This document shows positions 1 through 8,693 of a DNA stretch of 64,000 nucleotides, in pieces. The stretch covers positions 1-64,000 of the forward strand of contig CAZUUQ010000003.1 in NCBI GenBank assembly GCA_964622625.1, given 5' to 3'. The DNA is from CAZCWM01 sp964622625. Its GTDB lineage: Bacteria; Planctomycetota; Phycisphaerae; Phycisphaerales; Phycisphaeraceae. The notes beneath the pieces were generated by a model, which saw only the letters and a list, made by a program, of their open reading frames with translations, searched no databases and was not told the origin of the DNA. The translations under genes were made by a program, and so were the position numbers. Within the stretch, counting starts at the first letter, position 1, and each line of letters opens with the position of its first letter.

Positions 1-35
1 ACCCTGTGATTCGACATCCCACGCGCACAAACCAG

Positions 36-64
36 ACCCAGGCATGGCGATGCCTGGGTTTTTT
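36..64 (+). terminator. Rho-independent terminator (or attenuator) upstream of ilvN
   Basis: A perfect 10-bp stem, ACCCAGGCAT (36-45) and ATGCCTGGGT (50-59), encloses a GGCG loop and runs straight into six T residues (59-64). This is a textbook intrinsic terminator on the + strand. It ends whatever transcription unit lies left of the window. Because the acetolactate synthase small-subunit gene begins about 60 bp later, it could also act as an attenuator for that gene, but no leader peptide can be judged because the window starts at base 1. Confidence 0.85.
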
Positions 65-122
65 GACTGCGGCAATGGAGATGGGGCATGGGCCGTTGGC
101 GGTCTTCTCTGCCGATCGTATC

Positions 123-758
123 ATGGCGGGCATGACCACCGTCCACGTTGTTCAGCGTCATGTCATTGCCGCCTTGGTCACCAACGAGCCCGGCGTCCTG
201 GCGCAAATAGCCGGTATGTTCGCCGCCCGGGGTTTCAACATCGACTCGCTGGTCGTCGGCCGCACCGAGAACCCCGAGCTGTCGCGCATGACCATCGTCG
301 TCGTCGGCGACAGTGCCGTGCTCGAACAGGTGCGCAAGCAGCTTCAGAAGCTGGTGTCGGTCGTCAAGGTCGTGGATTACAAGGACGTGCCCTACGTCGA
401 GCGCGACCTGATGCTGGTGCAGGTGACGACGGCGCCGTCGAGCCGCGGGGCAGGCGGCACGGCCGACGCGGCTGCGAACCAGGCGATCTCGGCGGCCCAT
501 CGTTCCGAGTTGATCGAACTGGCCAACCTGTTTCGGGCCAAGGTCGTCGACGTCGGGGCTGATCGGCTCATGATCGAGCTGTCTGGCACGGAGGACAAGA
601 TTGAGGCGTTCATCCGCCTGATCCAGCCTTACGGCGTGGTGGAGCTGGCGCGAACGGGGGTCATCGCCATGCCCCGCGGCGACGCCGGCCCTGCCCGCCC
701 GCGCGCCGCCGCCCCGGCCGGGCCCACCATCGACGCTAGCGACCTGCCGCCGGGATAA
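123..758 (+). CDS. ilvN: Acetolactate synthase small (regulatory) subunit
   Basis: Regulatory subunit of acetohydroxyacid synthase, which makes acetolactate or acetohydroxybutyrate for valine, leucine and isoleucine. The N-terminal ACT domain is clear: RHVIAALVTNEPGVLAQIAG, then GFNIDSLVVGRTENPELSRM, then the VKVVDYKD stretch. The second domain (SELIELANLFRAKVVDVG, ending PYGVVELARTGVIAMPRG) is the usual C-terminal half. I chose ATG 123; ATG 132 (protein starting MTTVHVV) is equally possible, and longer readings run back into the terminator. The last ~30 residues are an Ala/Pro-rich tail not typical of the family (about 210 aa in total, usual length 160-175). The catalytic subunit ilvB is not visible in the window. 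A TTGACT at 63-68 follows the terminator and could be a -35, but no good -10 accompanies it. Confidence 0.93.
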   Translation: MAGMTTVHVVQRHVIAALVTNEPGVLAQIAGMFAARGFNIDSLVVGRTENPELSRMTIVVVGDSAVLEQVRKQLQKLVSVVKVVDYKDVPYVERDLMLVQVTTAPSSRGAGGTADAAANQAISAAHRSELIELANLFRAKVVDVGADRLMIELSGTEDKIEAFIRLIQPYGVVELARTGVIAMPRGDAGPARPRAAAPAGPTIDASDLPPG

Positions 759-917
759 CGCGCCCCGCCGCCCCGCTCAATACTGGGCCGCCCATGGACC
801 GATACTACCCTGCACGGCTGTTGCGGGCCTCTGGCGGCTGCGATCCGCGGCGAGCTTCGCAGAGCAGCATGGTCTGATGTTCTCCTGCTCGACATCTTTT
901 GCCTCGCGGACTGACCC

Positions 918-2702
918 ATGACGCAGACCGATCAGCGCTTGACCATCGCTCATGTCACGCATGAGGCCGTCGAACACCTCGGCGGCATCGGCACGGTCCT
1001 GCAGGGCATGATGACCAGCCCGGTCTACCAGCGGCAAGTCAAGCGCTCCATCCTCGTCGGACCGACCGTCAACCATCTGGCACCCGATCCGGAAACGCGC
1101 CTGGGTCCGCACGGCAAGGTGCTCTACAGCTCCGTCGATCAGATCGACCGGGCCCACATGGCCCACAAGTTCCGCCCCATCGAGTGGGCGTTCAACGTGG
1201 CCATCACCTACGGCACGCGGCACTACGACATGCCGGGCGAGGACCGCACCGGCGAGGCCGAGGTGCTGCTGATCGACGTTTTCCGCTTCAATGCCGATCG
1301 CCTGAACATCTTCAAACTGCGGCTGTGGGAGTCGTTCGGTATCGACTCAGGCCGCTATGAATCGGCTTGGGATTACGAGGAATATGTCCGTCTGGCCGAG
1401 CCGGCCTACTACGCCATCCTCGCCCTGCTGGGTGACGATCCCAACCCGTGCGTGCTCTTCAGCCACGAGTTCATGGGCATGCCCGCGGCCCTGCAGGCGA
1501 TTCTCGACGGCCAGCAGCGTTTCCGCACGGTGTTTCACGCCCACGAATGCGCCACCGCCCGCCGCCTGGTCGAGGATCACGCCGGCCACGACACGATGTT
1601 CTACAACGTGCTTCGCCAGGCCATGGCCCAGGGCCGCTGCGTTGAGGATGTCTTCGGCGATCAGAGCCACCTGCTGCGCCACGCCCTGGTCAGCCGGGCC
1701 CACTTGCTCGACGGCATCGTGGCTGTCGGCGACTGGACGCGCGAGGAGATGCGTTTTCTCAGCCCGCGCTTTGCCGACAAGCCGATCGACCTGGTCTACA
1801 ACGGCATTCCTGCGATGCGCGTCGACTTGGCGGCCAAGCTCGCCAGCCGCGGCATGCTGGTGGACTACACCGACGCGATCCTGGGCTACCGGCCGGACGT
1901 GGTGATGACGCACGTGACGAGGCCGGTGATCAGCAAGGGGCTTTGGCGCGACCTGAAAGTCTGCCACGCCCTGGAGCCGCTGCTGGCCCGCGATGACAGG
2001 ACGGCTGTGCTGTATGTGCTGACCAGCGGCGGAGGCGTGCGCCGGCCGCAGGACGTGCTGCGGATGGAGCAGACCTACGGCTGGCCGGCGGCGCACCGTC
2101 ACGGTTTTCCCGACCTGGTCGGCCCGGAGGCCGACTTGTGGCGCGACATCGACGCCTTCAATGCCGGCCACACGCGCGTGCAGGTCGTGCTGGTCAACCA
2201 GTTCGGCTGGGACCGGTCCCGCATCGGCCGGCGCCTGCCCGCCAACATGAACATCGCCGACCTGCGTCGCGCCACCGACGTGGAGTTCGGCATGGCCACT
2301 TATGAGCCGTTCGGCATCAGCCCGCTGGAACCGCTGGGCAGCGGCGCGGTGTGTGTGATCTCCAACGTCTGCGGGTGCAAGGGCTTCGTGGACCACGTGG
2401 CGAATGGTTCCGGCGAGCCCAACGTCCTTGAGGCGGATTTCACCCGCCTCGATCGTCCGCGCAGCATCCCCGAACTTCTGGCCATGACCCGTGACCAGCG
2501 CAACGCCATCGAGGAGACCGTTGCCGCCGAGTTGGCCCAGCGACTATACGCGGCTGTGCCACAGTCCAACGAGCAGCGTCAAAGGCTCATTGACGGCGGG
2601 CAGTCCCTGGTGGCGAAGATGGGCTGGGACCAGGTGCTCGAGGAGGGTTTGCTGCCGCTACTGCACCGGCTGGTAACTGTGGCCAACGACGTGCCGGCCT
2701 GA
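918..2702 (+). CDS. Glycogen/starch synthase-like GT-B glycosyltransferase
   Basis: A 594-residue protein with the layout of a GT-B glycosyltransferase. The N-terminus (HVTHEAVEHLGGIGTVLQGM) carries the Gly-Gly-Ile/Leu-Gly loop with which glycogen synthases bind the sugar nucleotide. The C-terminal half has EPFGISPLEPLGSGAVCVIS, the acidic EPFG...LE motif of the nucleotide-sugar site. The rest matches neither GT5 nor GT3 glycogen synthase closely by eye (no KTGGL near the start), so the substrate is inferred only. Role: probably alpha-glucan or related polysaccharide synthesis in the cytoplasm. It stands alone, 159 bp after ilvN and 133 bp before panD, with no glg neighbours. Confidence 0.7.
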   Translation: MTQTDQRLTIAHVTHEAVEHLGGIGTVLQGMMTSPVYQRQVKRSILVGPTVNHLAPDPETRLGPHGKVLYSSVDQIDRAHMAHKFRPIEWAFNVAITYGTRHYDMPGEDRTGEAEVLLIDVFRFNADRLNIFKLRLWESFGIDSGRYESAWDYEEYVRLAEPAYYAILALLGDDPNPCVLFSHEFMGMPAALQAILDGQQRFRTVFHAHECATARRLVEDHAGHDTMFYNVLRQAMAQGRCVEDVFGDQSHLLRHALVSRAHLLDGIVAVGDWTREEMRFLSPRFADKPIDLVYNGIPAMRVDLAAKLASRGMLVDYTDAILGYRPDVVMTHVTRPVISKGLWRDLKVCHALEPLLARDDRTAVLYVLTSGGGVRRPQDVLRMEQTYGWPAAHRHGFPDLVGPEADLWRDIDAFNAGHTRVQVVLVNQFGWDRSRIGRRLPANMNIADLRRATDVEFGMATYEPFGISPLEPLGSGAVCVISNVCGCKGFVDHVANGSGEPNVLEADFTRLDRPRSIPELLAMTRDQRNAIEETVAAELAQRLYAAVPQSNEQRQRLIDGGQSLVAKMGWDQVLEEGLLPLLHRLVTVANDVPA

Positions 2703-2835
2703 GGCTCTGCCCGCCCGGAGTAACTTACGCCGTATCACTCGACCCCGCCGCATCGCGAGGTTAAAATCATTGGCCCACCGCGGCTGACTACCGAACCGTC
2801 CCGCCCGCCCGACATGGGCACACGAGCACCAGGCC

Positions 2836-3258
2836 ATGTTCCGCAAGATGATGCGAGCCAAGATTCACCGCGCCACGGTGACTTTCGCCAACCCCGACTA
2901 CGTCGGCTCGATCACCATCGACGCCGACCTGCTGCGGGCCGCGGAGATCCGCCCCAACGAGGCGGTGCACGTGCTGGATATCGACAACGGCGCGCGGTTT
3001 GAGACCTACGTCATCCGCGGCGAGGCCGGCTGCGGTGTCATCGGCATCAACGGGGCGGCCGCCCGACTTACGGAAGTCGGTCACAAGGTCATCATCGTGG
3101 CCTACGGCCTGCTCAACGAGCCGGACCTGGACGAGCATCTGGGCCGCGTCATCGTCGTCGACGCCGACAACCGCATCGCCCAGCGCCTGACCTACGACAG
3201 CCGGCACCACCCCGCCGACGCCGCGACAACGGCGATCGACGCATCCCCCCTCGCCTGA
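2836..3258 (+). CDS. panD: Aspartate 1-decarboxylase (pyruvoyl enzyme)
   Basis: Makes beta-alanine from L-aspartate for pantothenate and coenzyme A. The proenzyme self-cleaves between Gly24 and Ser25, giving the pyruvoyl group on Ser25; the sequence shows Y22-V-G24-S25 at exactly the family position when translation starts at ATG 2836. Lys9 (AKIHRATV) and the following SITIDADLL match the family. Later motifs are FETYVIRGEAGCGVIGINGA and VIIVAYG. At 140 aa it is slightly longer than the usual 126, with a short variable tail after the conserved core. No panB or panC lies nearby. A GC hairpin (GACGGG-CGT-CCCGTC, 3265-3279) lies a few bases after the stop but has no T-tract. Confidence 0.95.
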   Translation: MFRKMMRAKIHRATVTFANPDYVGSITIDADLLRAAEIRPNEAVHVLDIDNGARFETYVIRGEAGCGVIGINGAAARLTEVGHKVIIVAYGLLNEPDLDEHLGRVIVVDADNRIAQRLTYDSRHHPADAATTAIDASPLA

Positions 3259-3412
3259 GGGCGCGACGGGCGTCCCGTCCGTCTGTCCGTCCCCAGCGGC
3301 ACGAATTACAGTCGGCCGAGACGGCTGCGCCACCGTCCAGTGCCCCGAACCGCGACGGGCCACACGATACACTGACGAGCGTCACCACCCGCTGGTTTGC
3401 GCGGAACGTCAC

Positions 3413-5098
3413 ATGGCCATACGCCTTCGCCTGAGCCTGGCCGCCAAGTGCCAACTGCTGTTCGGCGCGGCCGTGGTGTTGATCCTCACCGCGGCCCTGG
3501 CGGTGCCGTGGCATCGCATGCGCACCCTCGTCATCGAGGGCCAGGAAGAGGCTGCCCGCCGCCTGGCGGATGCCTGGCTCAACAGCAAGATCGAGCTGGG
3601 GTCTGAACTGGTGCCCGTTGAACACCTGCGCCCCATCGAGGCGGCCGAGCGCGGCACGGGCCTGATGCTCACGCTCGTGGCCCGCGACGAGTTCGATCTG
3701 GCAGCCACGCGCAGCGAATTTCTGCGCCGCGGCATCGAACTATTCCAGACCCGCGACGACCGCGACGAATTGTTCGAGGCGGCAGGTACGCTGCGCGACC
3801 AGACCGTCTTCCGCTACGCCCGCGCCATCCGCCGCAGCGATCTGTCGCGCATCCGCAGCGGCGCGGAGATCGGCTTCGGATCGGCTGTGGGATCGACCGT
3901 CCTGGCCGACCCTGTCGAGATGGTTCTGCTGCTGCAACTGCGCACCGAGCTGGTCGGCACGCAGCTCATGCGCAACCGCCTCTACCTCCTGGCGGCCGGC
4001 CTGTTGGCCGGTCTGCTGGCCATCGCCGCCTTCTACTTCATTACCATGCGCATCATCCTCTCGCCCGTCCGTGTGCTGCGTGACACGGCCGAAAGGGTAT
4101 CGGCCGGCGACCTGGCCATCCGCTCCGAAATCAGCACCGGCGACGAGTTCGAGCAGCTGGCCAATACCTTCAACGCCATGCTCGAATCGCTCAAGGCCAA
4201 CGAGGACAAACTGCGCTCAGCCAACAAGAGCCTGGACCTCAAGCTCGGCGAGCTGGCGCAGAGCAACGTCGCACTGGACGAAGCCAACAAACTCAAGAGT
4301 GAGTTCCTGGCCAACGTCTCGCACGAGCTGCGCACGCCGCTGCACTCGGTCATCGGCTTCGCCGAAGTGCTCCAGGAAACCCTTCAGGGCCGCACCGGGC
4401 CCGTGGACGAGAAGCGCCATCGCTATATCGCCAACATCATCACCTCCAGCCGCCGCCTGCTGGACCTGATCAACGATCTGCTGGATCTGGCGAAGATCGA
4501 GGCCGGCCGCCTGGAGGTGCGCCTCAGCACGGTGTCGATCCCCGACACCACCGAGGCCCTGCTGAACCTCATCCGCCCCCAGGCCGAGAAGAAAAACCTG
4601 ACGCTGCGCCGCAAGGTCGAACCGGGCCTGCCGCCGATCGAAACGGATCCGGGCAAGGTGCAGCAGATCCTCTTCAACTTCCTGTCCAATGCAGTCAAGT
4701 TCAGTCCCCCCGAGGCGACGATCACGATCACCGCATCGGCCGAACGGGCCAGAGACGACAAGACCGACAAGGCTGAGAAATCTGATCATCCCGATGCACC
4801 GGTGCGGGCGGTACGCATCACCGTCACCGATACCGGCCCGGGCATCGCCCTCGAAGATCATCCCCGGATTTTCGAGAAATTCGTGCAACTCGATGAGACG
4901 GCCACGCGGGAGTATGGCGGCACCGGCCTGGGCCTGACCATCAGCCGCGACCTGGCGAAACTGCTGGGCGCGCGGATCGAGGTCGACAGCGAGCGAGGCC
5001 GCGGCGCGAGCTTCATCCTGATTCTGCCGCTGACACCCCCCAGCCAGATCGCCGCCCTCATGCCCGAATCGGCAGGCATGCCCGCGCAAAGCGCCTGA
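3413..5098 (+). CDS. Membrane sensor histidine kinase with HAMP domain
   Basis: Signal-sensing kinase of 561 aa. Order: membrane segment at about residues 10-28, an extracytoplasmic sensor of about 155 residues, a second membrane segment near 188-212, HAMP (about 213-265), a short coiled coil, then HisKA with the phospho-accepting His304 in SHELRTPLHSVIGFAEVL. The ATPase domain has the N box (NFLSNAVKFS), G1 (DTGPGIALED) and G2 (YGGTGLGLTISRDLAKLLGA). A charged Lys/Asp-rich insert (DDKTDKAEKSD) sits between N box and G1. No response regulator lies next to it, so it is an orphan kinase whose partner is elsewhere. It is convergent with the exosortase gene, only 6 bp apart. Confidence 0.92.
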   Translation: MAIRLRLSLAAKCQLLFGAAVVLILTAALAVPWHRMRTLVIEGQEEAARRLADAWLNSKIELGSELVPVEHLRPIEAAERGTGLMLTLVARDEFDLAATRSEFLRRGIELFQTRDDRDELFEAAGTLRDQTVFRYARAIRRSDLSRIRSGAEIGFGSAVGSTVLADPVEMVLLLQLRTELVGTQLMRNRLYLLAAGLLAGLLAIAAFYFITMRIILSPVRVLRDTAERVSAGDLAIRSEISTGDEFEQLANTFNAMLESLKANEDKLRSANKSLDLKLGELAQSNVALDEANKLKSEFLANVSHELRTPLHSVIGFAEVLQETLQGRTGPVDEKRHRYIANIITSSRRLLDLINDLLDLAKIEAGRLEVRLSTVSIPDTTEALLNLIRPQAEKKNLTLRRKVEPGLPPIETDPGKVQQILFNFLSNAVKFSPPEATITITASAERARDDKTDKAEKSDHPDAPVRAVRITVTDTGPGIALEDHPRIFEKFVQLDETATREYGGTGLGLTISRDLAKLLGARIEVDSERGRGASFILILPLTPPSQIAALMPESAGMPAQSA

Positions 5099-5104
5099 CC
5101 TCCA

Positions 5105-6775
5105 TCATCCCCGCGCCAGATTCGACACGGACACGTCAGCGCGGTGCAGAAGCGCCGTCACCGCCGCCATGGCCGCATCTAGCCGTGCCCGCGCTGCTTC
5201 GATCGTATCGGCACCCGCGGCAAGCGGCATAGACAGGCGAATCAGACGGCCGCGTGTGTCGGCACTCGCATGCGCCATCATTCGCACGTGCTGCACGGCA
5301 AAACTGGTGGTCCGCGTCGAACCGTGCTGATAGACGAAGATGTGCAGTTCCCGCGCCGGGCCGCGCTGCACCAGCAGTTCCACCACATGCTGACCCTCAG
5401 GCCCGGGGCGCACCACGCGTTGCAGCAGCTCGTCGCCGCGGCCGGTCAGGCAGACCTCCGGCGGATGCAGCAGGTCGCGCCGCCGGCCGGCTTCCACGAT
5501 CAACAGATCAATTGGCGCCGAAACCTCGTCACGCGCCCGCACGCCGTCGACTGGGATAAACCGCTCGTAGCACCACCGACCCGACGCCAGCCAGGCCCGC
5601 GTCTTCTCATCCAGACCGATCGCTTCGGAAGTCAGCAGTTCGTCGCCGACCTGGATGGCCGCACTCGGCATCAGCAGGCGAGAATCCGCCCATACCGTAT
5701 CCGTCTCGGGCGCGCCGGCCAACCATGTACTCAGCGCCGCCGACAGCGCCAGCAGACCCGCCACCGTCCAGGCTGGACGCACAGAGGGCATCGCGGCCCA
5801 ACACGTGTCGCCATGCGATCGCCTGTCGGCTGTTGGTCGATGCAGCCCAGCTTCCAGCAGCCCCAGCAGTGCCAACGCGCCCAGGAACATAGCCGGGCCG
5901 GACCCGTCGTGCAGCCAACCGCCCTCGCTCGCCGCCGCCACGCCCCACCACGACGCCCCGACGATCAGCACTGCCACACGCGCCACATTCACCATCAGCG
6001 CCAGCGGCAGCGCGGCCACGATCAGCAGCCCGCATCGCCACCCCCGCAGACGGCACACGGCCGCGAAAAGCACGACCGTGAAGAGGATCGCAATCAGGCT
6101 GCGCAAGCCGCTGCACACGCTGCCAATCAGCAGTGCGGCCGGTTGTGAGCTGCCGGCCTCGGCCAGCAGCACATAGCTGCCTTGCCGCGCGATCTGCCCG
6201 CCGGCCAACGGGCCAACCAGCGTCATCGCTCCGTCGATGGCCAGTTCCTTTAGCGCCAGGTTCAGTCGCGCCATGCCGACCATCGGCCAAGGCACGGCCA
6301 ACGCCGCCAGTGCCAGCGCCCACCCATAGAGCTGCAGCGCCGCCCATCCGCCCGTCACCAGCGCCCCGGCCGCCGCCGCAGCCAGCAGCGCATAGGCGGC
6401 AACAAACATCACATCCGCCCACCGCGCCAGTCCGTACAACAGCAATGCCGCCACGAGCACACACCAGCCGATCAAATGGCCGCGCTCATCGCGACGTCCC
6501 CCGTGCCGCCATGTCCACGCTGCCAGCGCCCCGGCCGCGAGCAGCGCCAGCGGACCATGCGCGAAGTATGAATCACCGCCCAGAAGCCGATGGACCCACG
6601 ACGCGCCCGCGTCGTCCCACGCGGGAAACCAGCGATGCCACATGTCCACCAGCGTCGGGGCACTCAACCATACGAACAGCAGCGCGCCGACCAGCATGGC
6701 CGCGCCGTCATGTGGAACCCTGCGTGCCGTGTCGGACAGGTTATGCGCTGCTGTGGGGGGCAAAGTGATGCTCAC
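5105..6775 (-). CDS. Exosortase with fused EpsI-like C-terminal domain
   Basis: Polytopic membrane transpeptidase of the exosortase family, associated with exopolysaccharide loci and sorting of PEP-CTERM-type proteins. Start is GTG 6775, which overlaps the upstream stop in GTGA; this gives 556 aa. The catalytic triad of the family is visible: Cys221 (GSVCSGLRS), Arg266 (MVNVARVAVL) and His289 (GWLHDGSG). About eight hydrophobic helices precede a soluble C-terminal part (about residues 335-556) that resembles the EpsI/DUF3485 domain, with PEVCLTGRG and later LHIFVYQHG. It is the last gene of a three-gene minus-strand operon with a FemAB protein and a hexapeptide acyltransferase. No PEP-CTERM substrate gene is visible in the window. 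Confidence 0.88.
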   Translation of the reverse strand: MSITLPPTAAHNLSDTARRVPHDGAAMLVGALLFVWLSAPTLVDMWHRWFPAWDDAGASWVHRLLGGDSYFAHGPLALLAAGALAAWTWRHGGRRDERGHLIGWCVLVAALLLYGLARWADVMFVAAYALLAAAAAGALVTGGWAALQLYGWALALAALAVPWPMVGMARLNLALKELAIDGAMTLVGPLAGGQIARQGSYVLLAEAGSSQPAALLIGSVCSGLRSLIAILFTVVLFAAVCRLRGWRCGLLIVAALPLALMVNVARVAVLIVGASWWGVAAASEGGWLHDGSGPAMFLGALALLGLLEAGLHRPTADRRSHGDTCWAAMPSVRPAWTVAGLLALSAALSTWLAGAPETDTVWADSRLLMPSAAIQVGDELLTSEAIGLDEKTRAWLASGRWCYERFIPVDGVRARDEVSAPIDLLIVEAGRRRDLLHPPEVCLTGRGDELLQRVVRPGPEGQHVVELLVQRGPARELHIFVYQHGSTRTTSFAVQHVRMMAHASADTRGRLIRLSMPLAAGADTIEAARARLDAAMAAVTALLHRADVSVSNLARG

Positions 6776-7905
6776 GGGATGCCGCTGACGATCCGCGGCC
6801 CGACGACCGTGGTCACCCATATCGGCAGTCTGCGCCACACGGCAATACGCCGCTGATGCGCGGGATGATCGGGCCGCATGACGGTGATGTCCCCCCGGCG
6901 CACATAGTATTGCCAGACCGTGGGTTGTGGTTGCGCGCCCCACTGCTTTTTGAAGCGGTACGTACCCGAATCGACGCTGCTGCGCCCGAAGTCAAACAGC
7001 CGACTGCCCCGCCGCACCGCCCGGGCCAGAAGCTGGTGATACATCCACATGTTGGCGCATGTGTGGTTCTGGTCTCGCAAACATGAGGCTGAGGGCACGG
7101 CCGACGTCGCCGGCTCACTCCCGGATGGATGGTGCATAAGCAGCGCTCCGGCCGCGGGCCGGCCATCGTGAAACACCACCGCCAGCTCGGCCACTTGGTC
7201 GAACGCCCGCAGAATGTCGGTGAACAGCCGCCGCGGGTAGACCGGCGTGCCAAGGTCGCGCATGTTCACGGCAAAGACGTGGTAGAAGGCATCGAGCAGT
7301 TCCAGGCTGCCGAATCGGATCGACAAGGCGTGCCTGTCGCCCTTGCGAATCTGGTTGCGCACCTTCGCGGGCAGCGACTGCCATAAGGTGTCCTCGGTGG
7401 CGGGCAGGTCGAGCACCATCCGCAGCTTGTCCTCGCGGCTGCGAGTCAGGGCGGGATGGCTGATGGGCCGCTGCTGGTGGCGCAATTCCAGGTACTGCAC
7501 GTCCAGGTCGTCGGCCAGTGTCACCGCCCGATCCACCAGGGCGGCTGCCGCTGCGTCGTCCTCGGCGACCACGCCGGCGCGATTCAAGTACGGCAGGCTC
7601 ACCAGAAACCGGCCGAACAAATGACTGCGGACCAGCGCCAACGGCATGAAACCACGCAGCCAGCCATTGGCTTTTACATCCCATGCCAGTAGCAGATAGG
7701 GATCGTGACCCATGGCATCGCGAAGAACATGCAGCCAGCGCGGGTCGTGGTCGCTGCTGGCGCTGTGGCCCGTCTCCTCGCCGTCCGAACTTCGCTGCAG
7801 CAGTTGCCGTACCTGCTGACAGGCTGCTTCGTCGGGGCGCCGAATCACCTCCACTTCGATCTGGATGCTGACTTCAGCGGCCAGCGCGGCGGGGGACACC
7901 ATCAC
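6772..7905 (-). CDS. FemAB-family, exosortase-system-associated acyltransferase-like protein
   Basis: A GNAT-fold protein of the FemAB type found next to exosortase genes. Supporting motifs are KVRNQIRKGDRHALSIRFG, then AVNMRDLGTPVYPRRLFTDI, and a C-terminal LFDFGRSSVDSGTYRFKKQWG that is characteristic of the PEP-CTERM-associated group. Role is inferred: transfer of an amino acid or acyl group to a cell-surface glycan or polymer precursor. Two adjacent starts are possible: GTG 7905, overlapping the upstream stop as GTGA, or ATG 7902. The stop overlaps the exosortase start by four bases. Length 377 aa, no signal peptide, so it acts in the cytoplasm. Confidence 0.86.
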   Translation of the reverse strand: MMVSPAALAAEVSIQIEVEVIRRPDEAACQQVRQLLQRSSDGEETGHSASSDHDPRWLHVLRDAMGHDPYLLLAWDVKANGWLRGFMPLALVRSHLFGRFLVSLPYLNRAGVVAEDDAAAAALVDRAVTLADDLDVQYLELRHQQRPISHPALTRSREDKLRMVLDLPATEDTLWQSLPAKVRNQIRKGDRHALSIRFGSLELLDAFYHVFAVNMRDLGTPVYPRRLFTDILRAFDQVAELAVVFHDGRPAAGALLMHHPSGSEPATSAVPSASCLRDQNHTCANMWMYHQLLARAVRRGSRLFDFGRSSVDSGTYRFKKQWGAQPQPTVWQYYVRRGDITVMRPDHPAHQRRIAVWRRLPIWVTTVVGPRIVSGIP

Positions 7906-8534
7906 GCAGCCTCCGCGTGGTTCGGCTGATGCGTGGGCATCGGTCGTGCGGGAATGCCCGCGACGCGCTGGCCGTCGGGCACCGGCCGCACCACCACCGC
8001 CCCTGCGGCGACCAGCACGTCCGCCCCCACGTCGGCCATGATGACGCTACCGGCACAGAGCCAGGCCCCACGGCCCACGCAAACCGGTTCGTAATGGTGC
8101 GGGTTGTCGCGCATCGCCCGACCGGCTTGCGGACATGAGCCGTGCGTATGCCGGCCGCTGAGCACCTGCACGCCGTCGGCCAGCATCACATCATCGCCCA
8201 GCTCGACCAGTCCCAGCGTGCAGAAGCGCCCGATGTAGACCCCGTCGCCGATGCGAGCCTGGGGCTTGCTCATCACGCTCATGAAGCCGAAGTGGACATC
8301 CCGACCGACATGCCCCAGCGTGCGGCGATAGAACGCAGCCCGCACGTACAGTCCCCACAAGCCCGGCACGCGAGCGAGGCGCTCGCTGGCGGCACTGAAC
8401 GCACGAGGGCGGCCGATCAGCAAGGCGACCAGGGCATAGCGCAGCAAGGCCGGCCAGACGGCGGCAGCGGCTGCCATACACAGCAGGTGGCGCAGTCGAT
8501 CACGCAACAATCCCAGCAAATCCCCACGAGCCAT
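7902..8534 (-). CDS. Left-handed beta-helix (hexapeptide) acyltransferase
   Basis: About 210 aa from ATG 8534. The hydrophobic N-terminus (about residues 10-45) is followed by hexapeptide-repeat coils: HFGFMSVMSKPQARIGDGV, YIGRFCTLGLVELGDDVML, then VCVGRGAWLCAGSVIMADVG and a final DVLVAAGAVVVRPVPDGQRV with VAGIPAR, the usual closing motif of sugar O-acetyltransferases. A His in SGRHTHG is a candidate catalytic base. Likely acetylates a surface polysaccharide unit. It is first in the operon with the FemAB protein and exosortase and is transcribed divergently from nuoB across about 160 bp. A longer reading to 8681 would run almost to the nuoB start and adds no recognisable sequence. Confidence 0.85.
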   Translation of the reverse strand: MARGDLLGLLRDRLRHLLCMAAAAAVWPALLRYALVALLIGRPRAFSAASERLARVPGLWGLYVRAAFYRRTLGHVGRDVHFGFMSVMSKPQARIGDGVYIGRFCTLGLVELGDDVMLADGVQVLSGRHTHGSCPQAGRAMRDNPHHYEPVCVGRGAWLCAGSVIMADVGADVLVAAGAVVVRPVPDGQRVAGIPARPMPTHQPNHAEAA

Positions 8535-8693
8535 GCCAAAGCCATCGGTCGGCCGGCGGTTACGGCAGCAGCGGCTCCTTGCCTGCGAGCCAAGCACGCC
8601 CGATAAGACGGGCGATGGCGAGCCGGTTGCCACGGCCGACGGCCGCCCTATCATTTGCACGGTCCGAACCTCCCCCGCCAACGGAAGTGTCCC

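Noticed and set aside
1347..2396. Long minus-strand frame (349 residues) opposite the glycosyltransferase gene
   Set aside because: It mirrors the GC-rich third codon positions of the real gene, carries no recognised motif and lies fully inside it.
8534..8681. Longer start for the hexapeptide acyltransferase
   Set aside because: The added 49 residues are unlike the family, and the start would lie within 15 bases of the nuoB start on the other strand.
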